DNA from: Acheta domesticus
Lineage: Eukaryota; Arthropoda; Insecta; Orthoptera; Gryllidae
Length of the DNA: 64,000 nt
Direction of reading: 5' to 3'
Assembly (NCBI GenBank): GCA_031308135.1
Contig: JAHLJT010000631.1
Span: forward strand, 173,683,282 to 173,747,281
The notes under the pieces are model-generated. The model was not told where the DNA came from and made no database searches. It saw only the letters and a program-made list of their open reading frames with translations. The position numbers were made by a program, and so were the translations under genes. Of this stretch, positions 1 through 12,574 are shown piece after piece (the stretch's first letter is position 1; every line of letters starts with the position of its first letter).

Positions 1-245
1 GAAAGAAATATCGCGCGCGGTCAGTGACTTATTTGTTAGGGTACTGCGCCGGCATTAGCCTGGTGTTGATCGGAGAAACATCGGAAAACTACCTATCAGG
101 GCAGCAGGCTACTAGAATTCTCTTTTAAGCAGTAGCGAGATTCGACTTAGCTGTCTAGCTAGTGTCAAAAATTCTGCCGTTCTCGGGACTAGAATCCTTC
201 GCCGTCCAGGATATACACACTGCAGTGACATTAGTTAATGCCTTG
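1..245 (-). mobile_element. SINE-A copy 1, cut by the window edge
   Basis: It matches the other copies through GGAAAACTACC, TAGAATTCTC and GACATTAGTTAATGCC. The complement of the pol III B box is visible but mutated (GGGACTAGAATCC). The 3' (tail) half lies outside the window. Confidence 0.75.
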
Positions 246-2489
246 AGTCACTTACGACAGTGGTCCAATACGAGCTCCGTTATGCAGCTAGTGTTGAAAG
301 TCCGCAACCTTTGTGACGCGACGCCAACTATGCTACAAGGGAAATGATGTTAAGCTGTTGCGGCCGTTATTACAAGAAGTAAACGCAACATCTTGTCAGG
401 CAAGACCTCCTGAATAGTATCGTTTTCTAGAAGGCTTCTTGTTCCAAAAGACAGCATATGCATTTTTCCTAAATTCAAAAATAAAAAGAACCATTTACTC
501 GTGTATTGGTGCGAAGCCAGCCTGAGAGATGACTGATATTCATTCAGGGAACTGATTGAAGCGGTTACGTATTTACGTTATTCCGTGTCGGTAATTCTGT
601 AGGTTGACGAAGGTGAAATGTACATGTTCTTAGTATTTATCGACTCGTACATCGCTTTTTGGGGAAATTAATTTTCACATTCTGAAATTTGAATATAATC
701 AAATTATGGAAATATATTGATTCCAATAGCCCTTGATGTTATGTTCATTCGTAAAGAAACAAAGTTTCAAAAATTAACTATTTTAGTTTTAATTGAAGTA
801 TCTTCAGAAAATTTATCATGTACTTGTAGTTTTTAGGAATTTACCTAACTTTCATTTTCGAATCTTTCGATGATCATACAAAACAATTGCCAGAAAGTTG
901 CACAATAATTGGACCGACATTATTCTCTTTTCCTTGAAGGTATATGTAAACCTCTACTTATCATTATTATAAGGAACCACCTCGTTCAATGGGTTTTAGA
1001 CTTTGATGATCAGATGGCTAAGAGCATGTACCGAAACAAATTTTCGATCCGAAGCATAGCATGTTCGAAACTACATAGATGTAAATCCTTGCCACTTGAG
1101 CTTGGTTTATGTCTCGCTTTCTGCTTAGCAAAGGTCCGAGAAGATTTCAAATATTTTAGTGTCTTGGTTCTAAGGCATGGTACAAGATACACTGGTTTGA
1201 GGCGTAGAGGACAGTCGACATGGGTTGGGATAATGCTTATCGAAAACCAATTATTAATGTCACGTGAAATCCTTATGTTTCGGTGAAGACAATTGAAGTT
1301 TATAGTTTCCGGGTTTACTCGAGGATTCAGCAAGCAATATCAAGACAGCAAAATAGTATATGACCGGAGAAGACGTTAAAAGGCGAACAAAAGTTCGTAA
1401 CTTATGACAGACGGAATAGAAAAATTCAGTATGTATGAAACAGAAGGTATAGAGAACAATGTAGGAAAAGATAACTGTATACTGATATATGCATTTATTC
1501 CTGCTGGAATGTTTTTATATTATTCATTTAAGTTGTACAGAATAAATAGTTGACGGGTTTCAGTTATCTCCAAATGAATTGAAGCGACATAATGCTAAAG
1601 TTGACAATAGTTCCTGAAATATCGTTTGAAATTAAAGCCAGGATACTATGAAACACTGCAAAGTAAGCGTGTCTTAAAAATATTATGAACGCCAATAAGA
1701 AAATTAATGCTTTTTATTATGGTGGAAACAGACACATTGTATTAACCCCCCGTTCTTATTAAAAAAAGACATTTCATTTTCATGCTATCATGAATTTAGA
1801 AATCACGTTTTTCAAATAAATTTCATTTTATTGGGAAAGGTACTATGTATAACACTTCCAAGGTAGTATATATACAACATCAGATCAGACAACGTACATA
1901 TCACATAAAAGTGGCGAATAGGTATTGAAATAAATTTAACGATCATTTTTCTGTAAAAATCGAATGTCTGGAAATAGGTATTAAAGTAAATTTATTTTTC
2001 ATAACATTTCGGTATGACGTTTTGGGTTTCTTGAAAGAAAACTGGATGATAGTTCATACTGAATGTGAGGCCTCCCTGAAATACATTTGTTGCAGAAATG
2101 AATTAGGCAATATCTTCTTTAAAACAAAATTGAAACACGTTCTGCACCCTTCTAACACTTATTCTAATAAATCAATGTCATTTTTAATAGTTTAGATTGC
2201 AATGAAAAATAAACAATTATCTACAATTTATTAGAGCAGAAATCACCTGTATCTGGCCTTGACAATTCCTCAGTTATTCTATTTTTTTATAAATAAAATT
2301 CTAAACATATTTAAGTTCTGTTACAAAACGAGAACAAACCAATTTCCTATAAACACTTTTCCTATAATACGTACCGTAATAACATTTTTGTTTTGTATTA
2401 AACGTGTGAAGTTCTAAGTATTATTTCATGTTATTTTGGTCAAGCTCCATCAAAAAGTTTCCATGCAACAGTTTTAGGGTTGCGTGAGC
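246..2489. other. AT-rich DNA without recognised gene
   Basis: Overlapping open frames on both strands at 909-1333 look non-coding. An approximate direct repeat, AATAGGTATTGAAATAAATT (about 1917) and AATAGGTATTAAAGTAAATT (about 1974), is the only structure seen. Confidence 0.6.
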
Positions 2490-2900
2490 CCTCATGCATA
2501 CGTCACAACAGTTTCTCACTGTCACGAACTTGCGTCGCGGAGGGGTAGTTTTCACCCAGGTCTCTCAATTTGCCTCGCAAGTGCTGCCATCTGTGCGTCG
2601 CCACGCTATCTGTGCAAGTTTCCATGCGCAGAAAGTCACTCGCTATTGACGTCATCTCGACGTAAGCAGTGACGTAACACGCGGCGCGCGCGCGATCAAT
2701 AGGGGGCTGAGGGCGCCCCTTCCCCCCGCGAGGCGGCGCGGCGCTGCAGCCGGTGCGCGCCCTCCGTCCTCATCCCCGTCCTCGTCCTCGTCTCCTCCCC
2801 CTCGCGGCCTCCACCTCTCTCTCCCGCCCCGCCCCCGCTTCAACCGCCGCCGCCCGCGCCCGGGCCGCGCGAATGTCGGTCGGCGAATGTCGGTAGCGCC
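2490..2900. promoter_or_regulatory. CpG island with three CRE-like motifs
   Basis: A GC-rich, CpG-dense segment in AT-rich surroundings. A full palindromic cAMP-response element TGACGTCA is at 2647-2654, a half-type TGACGTAA at 2670-2677, and an inverted TACGTCAC near 2498-2505. The GC core is 2675-2880. CREB/ATF-family proteins bind such motifs, and a cluster next to a CpG island is promoter-like. Orientation is undetermined; no convincing exon or donor was found on either side. Confidence 0.45.
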
Positions 2901-5489
2901 CTCGCAGCCTGGGATCCTGTTTAAGAGGAGGGAGAAGTTGCATGCGATTCTGGAAGTGACCTTAATGCAATTCTCAAGAGTTCACTACCGCTGCGGTGAA
3001 CAGAGGTATTTCCTCTTTCGTGCGTGGGCGAGTGTTTTACTCCCGGCGCGCGTCCGGAAATACTGCTCTAGAAAGGTCTGACAGGGCTGCAAGCTTACAC
3101 TACTACTCAAGTGCAAGTCTAATAACCTATTTCTTCCCTATTTTGACTCTTCTTGGTAGAAGCAGGCTACTTATGCTGGCCTATTAATGTTTTGAGATGA
3201 AGAAAAAACTCGTCAGCTTTTTGATTTCTGGGCTGTTAAATTCACATTATTCTGTGTTGGTTTCTTAACATGGAAGGTAGAGTTCCAGGAAATCAAAAAA
3301 ATATTAACATTTCACGCACTTGATAAATGTTATGTGCATTTAAAGAATAGGAATTTGTATTTGTATCGCCTTTTTTCAGTGTCGGTTAAAAATTCTACAA
3401 TTAATCGTTGTGAAGGATGTTTTATTCACAGGACAGATAAAATAATTTTAGATCTATAAATTGAGGAATATTGCTGTGGCACTTTTTCTAGTTGTGTATA
3501 AAAGTATTTAGCAAGTCTACGTTTAAAAGGGACTATTTTGTGTTCGTATAAAAACCGAAAGCGGGATGTAATAGTTATTTATGAATGGTAAAAGTGACAT
3601 TTTATTTTGCGAGTAGAAAATGTTGAAACATGAAGCCAATGGCCGAGCGGGACTATCCTACGAGCAAAATAAAATCACTTTTAAATGTATCATACTCTGT
3701 TTTTAGACAGGTAGCCTAACTGACTTTCATTTTATTTAATTCAAAGATACAAATCACTTAATGATACATTAAGTTCAGAAGTAGCTAATATGGTGAGATG
3801 AAAGTATTTGGATTTCCCTCTTGTATTCATAGATTTACCTGAAAACTTGAGCATCGTCTCACATTTAGCTCTAGTACTAAAAATTGAACTCTTAGCACGC
3901 GATGAATGCCCTGACAGAACAGATTTTATTAGTGGCGGTCTAAAATAGTTATTTATGTATCTAGAGCTGGAAGATGATTTTAACTCGAAGGCGACTTCTA
4001 AAGTCGAGGGGCTTTGGCCCGAGGTATTTAAGTCTGCTGAGTGAAATAAGAATGACTGATGGCAATTATAAATCAACGGGAACATAGCAAAATTGTAATT
4101 TTCATATCAATTAAGCAAAACAACGTTTATAGAGAATTAGTTTACTTATGTGAGAATTATCCCATGAATTTATTGTGTTTTCTTCGTTTAGTGTAATAAT
4201 ATTGTAATAATTTAGTGTAAATCGAATTCATAAAAATGCCATTTGTTGTTTGGTATCAGAGCTGGTATAAGTTACTCAAAAGGCTCACGCGGGCATAAAG
4301 AAGCAGAGAGGCCGCAAAGGTATTAACAATACAGTTACGTGTTTTGTTTCACGTCTGTAAACACACAGCATTATACTAATCATAAAGTATACCGAAGGCC
4401 AAATTGACAATAAGTCTAGACTTCAAACGTCTATATATTACGAGTGTATCGTCTGCAGCACTTATTATGAGTAAACTTGTTAAAATCATATCTTTCTTCT
4501 GTCGAAATGCTCAGAAATGCCGCGCAGAATATTTCTACATTATATATAAAACATTTTAAAGTATGTATTCACACAACCTCTTGAAGCTGTTAAATGTCTT
4601 TAAATTACATGGTACTGATCTCAAACATACAGAAATTCATGATCCAGATATCTTCTCTTGCAACTTTGATGAGAGCCTGAAGAAGACTTATTTCTGCTGA
4701 TGGTTTGAAGTTGTCAAAATGTATTATTATTCTTGTTCTTCAAAACTATCCTTCAGTTACTAAAATGGATATTTTTTGACTAAAACATGAACTCTGTGGC
4801 AGATTTACAATTTCTGAAAGGGAAATGAATACGATCTTGAGAGAATATGTAAAATCACCAGAGATAAAACGTAAAAACGTTTTGGGCTTTGTACAGTACA
4901 ATACAAAAGGAACAAAAATAAGTCTTCAGAAATCTTTTTCTTTCTAATAAAAAAAAGTCTTGGATTAAATTAATGCGGAATATATGTTCTCTAAAACGTT
5001 TTAGAAAGGCCGACATTAGAGCAACTTTACTTAATTTGCCTTTTTTCCCTTCAAGTGTGAATTACGTCTGAACAAATCTTTTACTTTTTTAAAACCGTAC
5101 ATTCCTGTCTTGCATTACGGTTCTGAAATAAGTGAATGATGAATTCACTTTCAGATAAACTATGAAAAAAAAATAACGAGGAAACTGTTTTAAAGGATCA
5201 ATTCTTATCAGAAATTTCTTTGTTATTCCCGACTACAAGTGAATAATTCACAGATTTAAATTAAAGGTGCGTTTTTCTTTTAAAAATGCAAGATACCCGT
5301 TTCTTAAACAATTTGAAACAATTATTATGAAGAATGTGTACAAGTATTCCTGCCTCTTTAAAAATGTCTTCATTGACGAATGAAGGGAATTGAAGATAAA
5401 CGAGGGGAAATAAACCAAGCTTTTCAAAATTACTGGAAATAAAAGTAACATAGGGAGAATTACTTTCAAAATGTATTAGAATTTCCTAT
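2901..5489. other. AT-rich DNA without recognised gene
   Basis: The island fades by about 3080. TGGTATCAGAGC at about 4252 resembles an LTR primer-binding site but stands alone. A minus frame at 3741-4085 has no recognisable family. Confidence 0.55.
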
Positions 5490-5700
5490 CACTGTGTTTA
5501 AAAGCAGGGTGATTTCCGTGCCGCGCGAACCGAAGTTCCCAGCAAGAGCGCTTGCACGCCGAGTGCATCCCACCAGCCATCTACCGGCGAAGCGACGAAC
5601 TACGAGCCGTCGAAGTGGCGCTCTATGCTGCGGAGAGTCGCCACCAGGCGAAGTACACACGTGGGTTCCATCGGCAGCGTCAGCAATGCATAGCTCGAAA
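5490..5700. other. Isolated GC-rich segment, probably repeat-derived
   Basis: About 200 bp of higher GC with GTGGCGCTCTATGCTGCGG and CCAGCAAGAGCGC in AT-rich flanks. Both strands are open. I suspect an old SINE or transposon piece but saw no second copy, B box or terminal repeat. Confidence 0.25.
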
Positions 5701-6544
5701 ATTGTAAACCCATCAACAGCAATCTACCATAATCACCAAGTTTACATCTCATGTGCATGCGGAGATTGTGGCAGATTTTTGTTCGCGTTTATTTATTTTA
5801 TTTTTTCATGATTGGAAAATGGGTGTGAAATTTAAAGAAAGTGATAAGCTGAGGGTGTTAGCTTATAGACGAAAGGTTAATGAAATGTCACATATACGTA
5901 AACTGTAAATTATAATACTACTTCATGTTCGTAATTTAATGATCAGTGATAAAGAAACATATTTTACTGAGGGTTTTTGAAGAGGAAGCCACAAATTCAC
6001 CGTCTTTGTTGAACGATTTTAACTGAAATTAGCAATATGTTAATATCTCAATCAAATATGTTTCATACTGCGTACGTGCCGAAAGGTGGAATTTTCTGTG
6101 ACGTAGCAGGTGTTGAGAATGACGCTAAATACAACGCGACGATTAATTCTCAATTGTTAAATGTATGATTTCAGTAGATGTGCTACTAAGAAATCTTTAC
6201 AGTTGATGCCGATAGCCTTTCAATAAAAATAAAAAATAATTTCTACATACGTATGTAAATAAGAATATACCCATAGCCTGAATATATGATTAATATTATT
6301 CTTATATTATTGAATTCGATATTTAGTATACACTAAACACACTATTAATCGTACTTTTTCAGATTTAATTCACAAATTTCATAACGTAGGTACGTACATT
6401 TAATCGTGCATTTTCATAAACATTACTAATTCAGATGAAATCTTTTTTTAACCCGTCTGCGCGAAAGCAAACAAAGACAATATATTTTGCTGTGGATTTT
6501 CTTTTATTAAAATAACTTATCTCCACGGAGTACGCAATACAGTA
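5701..6544. other. AT-rich DNA, nothing recognised
   Basis: No repeats, splice-bounded frames or RNA genes seen. Confidence 0.55.
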
Positions 6545-6787
6545 AAGGCGGCTCCGAACATTCGCTATTCGGCGAACAGCCAGCAACCGCTCGCCGAATC
6601 CCGAACAGTGTGGATGGGTCGCTTGCTATTTGCCAAGTGACGAACATTCAGTCTTCGCCCTACCCATCGCGTGTCGGTCTTTTGGACACATCAAAGTGAG
6701 CGAACATTCCCCGAACACATCAGTTGATCGGGATCGGGCGAGCAGTAGCTCGCTGCTCGGCGAATGCCGAATGTGTGGAGCCACCTT
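6545..6787. mobile_element. Short terminal-inverted-repeat element (MITE)
   Basis: The left end AAGGCGGCTCCGAACATTCG and the reverse complement of the right end, AAGGTGGCTCCACACATTCG, match, and the similarity continues for about 50 bp to CTCGCC on both sides. The interior (about 140 bp) repeats CGAACATTC several times and holds no transposase. Possible target duplication: ATACAG on the left and ATACAC on the right, slightly offset from the ends, so the superfamily is unresolved. Confidence 0.7.
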
Positions 6788-6894
6788 GATACACAATTTA
6801 CAGAGAATTGCTGAGAATAGACGAAAAAAAGAAAATAATACCCTGACAATACTCCAACAGCACTCCTCGAAATACCACAAGGTGCAAATAAAGA

Positions 6895-7275
6895 AACGAC
6901 GAAGGCCGAGAGGCGAGGCGTGGCGGGACGGACAATCACCCTATTATCGAGGCCTCTAGAGGCAGCGGGCGAGGATCATCCGGGGTGAGGCGCTTTCGTC
7001 GTCAGCTGGCCTCCAAGGCCGAGCCGCGAGGACGGGGGCGTGCGCGCGGCGAGATGCGCTGAGAGGCGCATGCGCGGCCTCACCTGGCGCCTGCACGGAG
7101 CGCAGGCGATGACGCAAGGCGCGGGCCCTCATGACACGCGCTCCGCGAGGTGCCAGCGCCTCCACGCGCCGGAAGCTGCCGACGCTTTGTGCGCGCACGC
7201 CGCGCCGCCGCCTTCCACTGTTCTAGGGCTGTCCAACTCGCGACCCGCGCTGCCATTCACTCTGGCCCGCCAAGT
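6895..7275. promoter_or_regulatory. CpG island with an NRF-1/Ewg-type palindrome
   Basis: The segment is CpG-dense and contains GCGCATGCGC at 7066-7075, the consensus for vertebrate NRF-1 and insect Erect wing, which activate TATA-less CpG promoters. Open frames on both strands are short and overlapping, with no recognisable protein. The right edge is cut by a hAT insertion at 7284. Confidence 0.42.
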
Positions 7276-7283
7276 GTTATTAA

Positions 7284-8206
7284 CAGGGCGCGGATCAGCG
7301 GCGGATCCAGCTGACCATTGGTGGGGGGGGGCATCAGACATTTTTTGTTAAATAATAAACATATTTATTATATTGTTTATTATTTTTGTAGTGTATTTAT
7401 GATAATATACAATATTAGTATTGTTAAAATATTTATTTATTAATGGCTTTAACTTCAGGTATACGCCAGGTATTGTTCAAATAATTACATAATTTTAATA
7501 TAAATAAACATTTAAATCATTTGTGCTATATAAAGGAAAAGTAACTAACGAAAACCTAATGGCTTTGGGGGGCGGAACATGGCCCTCATGCCCCCGCACC
7601 GGATCCGCCACTGGCTCGGATTCTGATGATTGTCATCTTTTCAAAGGTTCATTCTAGACGTAGCTAAATTGTAAATGAATGTTTCTCATGACGTGACAGA
7701 AATATGTACTTATTGGGCCAATTTTTAATATTTTTTTGCCACTTTTCAAATTTTAGGGCATTTTTCTTGACCGTTGCGTAATTTTTGTCATTTTTTACCC
7801 ATTTTCTTTCCTTTTCGTGCTTTTGTTGGTGAATATTTTATGAATTTACAATGATACACTAAAACTAACTTTTTTGTTATATTATCAGTTCATGATGAAA
7901 TTCACTACTGCTGAATTATTTTTCGAACTCTAAAAATTACTCGGATTTTTTGGTAAGTTTCGCGATCTTTCAAAACTGAGAATTGGAAGATAGGAGCTAA
8001 GGATTACGTTTCTTCCTAAAAAAGAAGATTTATATTAAATTTATTTTTATATTGAAAAATTTTATGAAAAATTGTAAAATTCATTGCATAAATGAAACAT
8101 TCATAGAAATTTGGGAATATTAAAAAAATAGGTCATTTAACCTCATTTTAAGTTCGTTAATAGGTCATTTTGAAAGAATTTCTGTATCATCAGAATCCGA
8201 GCTCTA
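7284..8206. mobile_element. Non-autonomous hAT element (outer), interrupted by a second hAT
   Basis: The left end reads CAGGGCGCGGAT, is interrupted at 7295, and resumes after the inner insertion as TCTGATGAT (7622-7630). The right end, reverse complemented, is TAGAGCTCGGATTCTGATGA; the 17 bases at 7614-7630 match 8186-8202 exactly in inverse. The flanks are GTTATTAA (7276-7283) and GTTATTAG (8207-8214), an 8-bp target duplication with one mismatch, the hAT signature. Without the inner element and its duplication the length is about 600 bp. The interior is AT-rich and codes for nothing recognisable, so it depends on a transposase elsewhere. Confidence 0.75.
7296..7613. mobile_element. Non-autonomous hAT MITE (inner, nested)
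   Basis: It starts CAGCGGCGGATCCAG and ends, reverse complemented, CAGTGGCGGATCCGG; both subterminal regions carry long G-runs. The flanking 8-mers GCGCGGAT (7288-7295) and GCTCGGAT (7614-7621) differ at one base and lie in the terminal repeat of the outer hAT, so this insertion is the younger event. It is 318 bp with an AT-rich core and no open reading frame. CAGTGGCGGATCC-type ends are familiar from several animal hAT families. Confidence 0.82.
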
Positions 8207-8214
8207 GTTATTAG

Positions 8215-9734
8215 TGAAAAGTGTAAGTCCTGTGCATCTTGTTGTGCACCCAGCGCAAGCGGCCCTGTTTAGGTCAACACGCCCTTAAAGTAAAAAACAG
8301 GTTAAGATTAGATTTAAGTTCTTTTTTCTAGTAAATTCAGAAATTCAAAATCTTCACTGACGTATCTTGAAGCTTCATTTCACTGACTTATACCAGGTAT
8401 GGCCTGATATCACGCATGGTTCAAGTTCCCTCTCATCCGTTTCAGAGCAGCCGGGCAAACTATCGTGATCAACAATACGGGGTCACATGTGGATCACCCG
8501 AGTAATGAAAATATGGCTCGCAGCCATATTAATAGTTACAGTTGTGGCCCTTGAGGCCTTGCAAATTGGACACCCGTGGACTATTCGCTCGCTCGCGACG
8601 CACGCCCCTCTCTTGTCTTGAACTTCCCGTTCACTGACATGGTTTTATTTGTCAGCTTCACAAGAATGGACGTTTTTAACGTTTTTGTATTGATTTAGAA
8701 AAATATTAATTTTTTCTCGTTCAACAGATATGTCTTTCGAGGATTAGGAGGCTCAGACGGATACGTAACTTTTAGAATATGACCATCCGTTAAGTCGAGT
8801 TTGGTTCACATCTCTGAGTAAATAATTGATTTAAAAGATTTAAATTACGAGTACAATTCTAGATATATAGAGGTGGGAAGTGGGTGATTGAGAGGAAGAA
8901 GCACGCTTGAATCGGTCTTTTGGGAATCTCGATTTAATGTGTGGATCGCTGTTGGTTCTTCCTAAGCTGAACTTATAATATAATACTGTATCAATATCTT
9001 ACTGTTATAATATTATAATGCTTGGTCTGCCCCTCTCCATATTCGCTCTGTTTGTTATGACTAGGGAATTGCAGTTAATATACTACTCATAAAATTAAAT
9101 TGTTTTTCTACTCCCATTGTATAATTCTTTCATTTGATGGCTGCAACCCGTTGCATAATGATATTCATTACGATACAGGTTCTTGACCAATCACAGAGAA
9201 GCTTACAAACCAAGTATTGACACTTCATTAATTATTGAGAATTTTTATAGAAAATGTTTCCTTCGATTGTGTACATTAAAATTGAATTGAATATTATATT
9301 CTGCTTATATTATTTAAAATAAATTGAATCGTAATTTCACTTTGATCCTATTTGACTAGCGCAATGGTAGTTATTGGAGAGAACATTTGACTAAGGTTAA
9401 GATTGGTTAAAACCTGAAGGCAAGTAATTTTGGGTTATATGTTGCTGCTGTGTGGTTCTCCTTAAAAAGGTCTAATTTAAAATGCCTAGTGAATCAAAGC
9501 TGGACTTGACACCTCCAGAAATAAGAGAAAAGCAAACATGGTGACAAATGGTGAAAAATGGTCGAAATTCTTGCAGCAACTTCTGTACTCCCTCGCAGGC
9601 GGACTGGTAAAATAAAGCCACCTACAGTGAGTAGGGAGCTGTCCGCTAGGTGGCCTTGGCTGAATCCTGCTTGCCTATTGCCATAAAATGATTCAATGTA
9701 AAAGTTTAACTTATAAAAGTTGCCGTAAGTCGTA
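8215..9734. other. AT-rich DNA, nothing firmly recognised
   Basis: A short CpG-containing patch at 8580-8640 is the only compositional change. No gene seen. Confidence 0.55.
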
Positions 9735-9867
9735 GAAAAAGTACCGCATGAAACTCGATGTAATGGGTATTAATACACTCGTAAGTTTATGATATTCGCT
9801 CGTATCGTAGTATCACTCTCGTGTATTAATACCCATCATTACATCATCGTTTCATAATGTAGTATTC
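9735..9867. mobile_element. Imperfect palindromic element (foldback MITE)
   Basis: The left arm (about 9748-9782) and the right arm (about 9820-9854) are reverse complements with small indels: GGGTATTAATACAC on the left faces GTGTATTAATACCC on the right. Weaker pairing extends outward through GTACCGCATGAAAC and GTTTCATAATGTAG. The loop is about 37 bp. There is no coding capacity and no clear target duplication. Confidence 0.6.
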
Positions 9868-12574
9868 TTTTTTAATGGATAGTTAAAAAGTATATGGGAC
9901 TTATGATCAAGATAAGTCAGACTAACCTATCACGTCTAGAAACGAAATCCGACAGGATACAAAACGATTACTAATTGTTTATCGTCATCGTGAAATTTAA
10001 TAATACAGATTACCAAAATAACAAGTATTCCTGTTCTGGACGAGTGAAGGGGAGGTAGGAATGCTAGACACTACAAAATATAGTACCGGTTGTATGAAGC
10101 TTCGAGACATTTTGATTGGAAAATATAATCAAAGATATTTGTCTTTAAACCCTTTAACCAAACATTAATGACGTTGAATACTAAACGAAAGTTTAATTGG
10201 ACTCGACGTTTATGTAAACTCGACGATAAGTGAAGAGCATGGAAAGAATAGTAAATCGAAAGCGATTTTGTGTGAATGTGTTGTAACACATGTTAAAAAC
10301 TTTTAAATGTTAAATATAAATTAAAGGATAGTTGAAATTGAAATGTATTTAAATAGTATTGGCATAGAAAACAATTTGTTAAAGTAAATAGACACTGGAT
10401 CCTATGAGCTTCCGTTTACCTTGTTTTTTTATTGTATAATTGTGTATTAATGAATGTTGCGTTAATGTGTGAAGTTGTCCTTAACAAATGTATGTTTGAA
10501 AGAATTTGTGTAAACTATGTTTCATTTATAAATTTATTTATAAACTTGAATTCTTGTGTGACTCCAAATCTGTAGTAAAACATTGCCTGAAAATTTGTAA
10601 TTGGCTACTCTTCAATACCTCTATACCAAGATTTATGCTTGCGAAATAAGAAAAAAACTTAATGATACACTAGGGATACCATTACATTGTAGTCAGATTA
10701 CTTACACCTTGAAGAGGTTCAGAAAAACTCCAATTATAGACGTCGGCCTATATTATTATTTTTCATGTTTGAATGCATTGACTCAGCTAATTAGCTTGTA
10801 TCAAAAATTCTTTCCACAAAACCTTGAACGTATGAACTAACGAAGTGCAAAGTCTCGTGAACAAAGAACACTGTCAGAAAGGCTACACATTAAATCAAAA
10901 GGTTAATTCATTCGTACTTACGCTTGTAATATTTTTTGCGATTTCATGAAAAGCATCAGATACCCTCGCACTGTAACACTATATTTTTATGCACGTGAAG
11001 GATTTTCTCAGTTAACTGCACACTCGTTCAGATGGAATAGTAAAAGTGTAACTTCAAAATAGAGTCAAATAATTAGATATTTGAAATTAACAGATCAATT
11101 TCAATAATTGAAATTTTCAAGCTATAACTTTATGGTTTCATAAATTGCCTATTATCTATGGTCTGTAAATTTTTTATAGATTTTTTCGTAATTGCAGGTA
11201 AATTATCAATTTATAACGTTTCATTCGGTAACTAAAGAATAATTTTCGATCGTCATCTCGTTTTCACTAGTGCCCGCGAGATGCATAAGAAACTACCGAA
11301 GTAATAGACCGAGAGATGTCGGTCTATTAATATATCTATACTAATTTTTTCCCGCCGATAGTTTGTATGAAGCATGTGAATAGTAAATCAGAATTAATGT
11401 CGGTTTCTATCTGTCTGGTTTCTACGCATTTCAGCTCAACGACGGTACTATTTTTCTGCAATTATTTGACAAAATTAAAACTATCCAAAAAAAAAGTGAA
11501 TTTCGGTGGAAATTTGGACATCATCCTCGGGGTGAGAGTGCATAAAAATAAAATTAAATATTTTTGATGATTGTCAAATGAATGTTAATCATAAACATAA
11601 TCAGAAAAAAAATTAGTGTGCCACAGGACCGACACGGCATGCCGCGTTCAATACCACTATAGGGTTGCTCATACCACGTTGCAAAGATAGAAAAACCCGG
11701 ACAACCCGACAGTAGGGAAGACGACATGAGAGACCTAAATAAACTAAAAAAAGAAATGTTTATTGTCTGTCTAGAAGAACAGTGCGTATCCACGGAACAA
11801 TGAAGAAGTCTACCGCAGTTGACGAAACGTTTGGGCCGAAAAATGTCCGATAATGTCCGATCGACCACGGCTACACAACCCGGAAATAAAAGCATTTTAA
11901 TAATATATTAAGCCGTGAAAGCCTACATAGTTTTATTTGACTAAATAGAACATTAAAACTACGTTTCATAATTGTTTTTAATTTAATTTTAAATTTTAAC
12001 TAAATGATATGTTTTTATTTTTGAGTAAAACATTTTTGTACACTAGTTTCAAATTTAATATTATAAATTGCAAGTTAAAACATGAATAGAGAATTATTCA
12101 AAAGTATTCAAATACATTGCAAAAGATAAGTTTATTCTATACGGTAAGCAATATATGCCGTTGCTATGTTGACTATAAGAAAGTAATGCGTTCCATTAAT
12201 CGTGTGTCATCTTTTATTTCGTTTTGTTAAGGCTCTTACCATATCCACTATAAAAAAATCCCCGTTCTACTTGAAGAGCGTATTTACGTATAAAGTGACT
12301 GTTTCTGTGTGTGTTAAAGTGACTGTTTTCATTTGATATTTCATTTTTCTTATCAATGTATTCGTCAGACGATTCTTTACCATGGTGCTACACATCTGCG
12401 TTAAAAACGCGCTGTGTTAAGCGGCATTCGAAAACAGTTTAGTCTTACCCTAACCATAAAAGTGAATGTAAAGGTTTCCCCTTCCTGAGAAAATTGTGTT
12501 TCATGGAATACGTGAATTTGGAAACATATCCTTTAATTGCTAAATCAACATACAAATTATTTATACACACACAC
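9868..12574. other. AT-rich DNA with one possible retroelement scrap
   Basis: Apart from 11560-11895 no structure was recognised. Frames at 10071-10289 (-) and 10601-10840 (+) have no recognisable product. Confidence 0.5.
11560..11895 (+). mobile_element. Possible Penelope-like retroelement 3' fragment
   Basis: The run GTTGACGAAACGTTTGGGCC followed about 40 bases later by ACGGCTACACAACCCGG resembles the non-coding end sequence often seen after Penelope-like reverse transcriptases in animals. No reverse transcriptase or GIY-YIG endonuclease is readable here, so the assignment depends on these short motifs only and could be wrong. Confidence 0.32.

Noticed and set aside
909..1333. Overlapping + and - frames of 107-125 codons
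   Set aside because: No domain and no splice signals; each is open opposite the other in AT-rich DNA, as expected by chance over this length.
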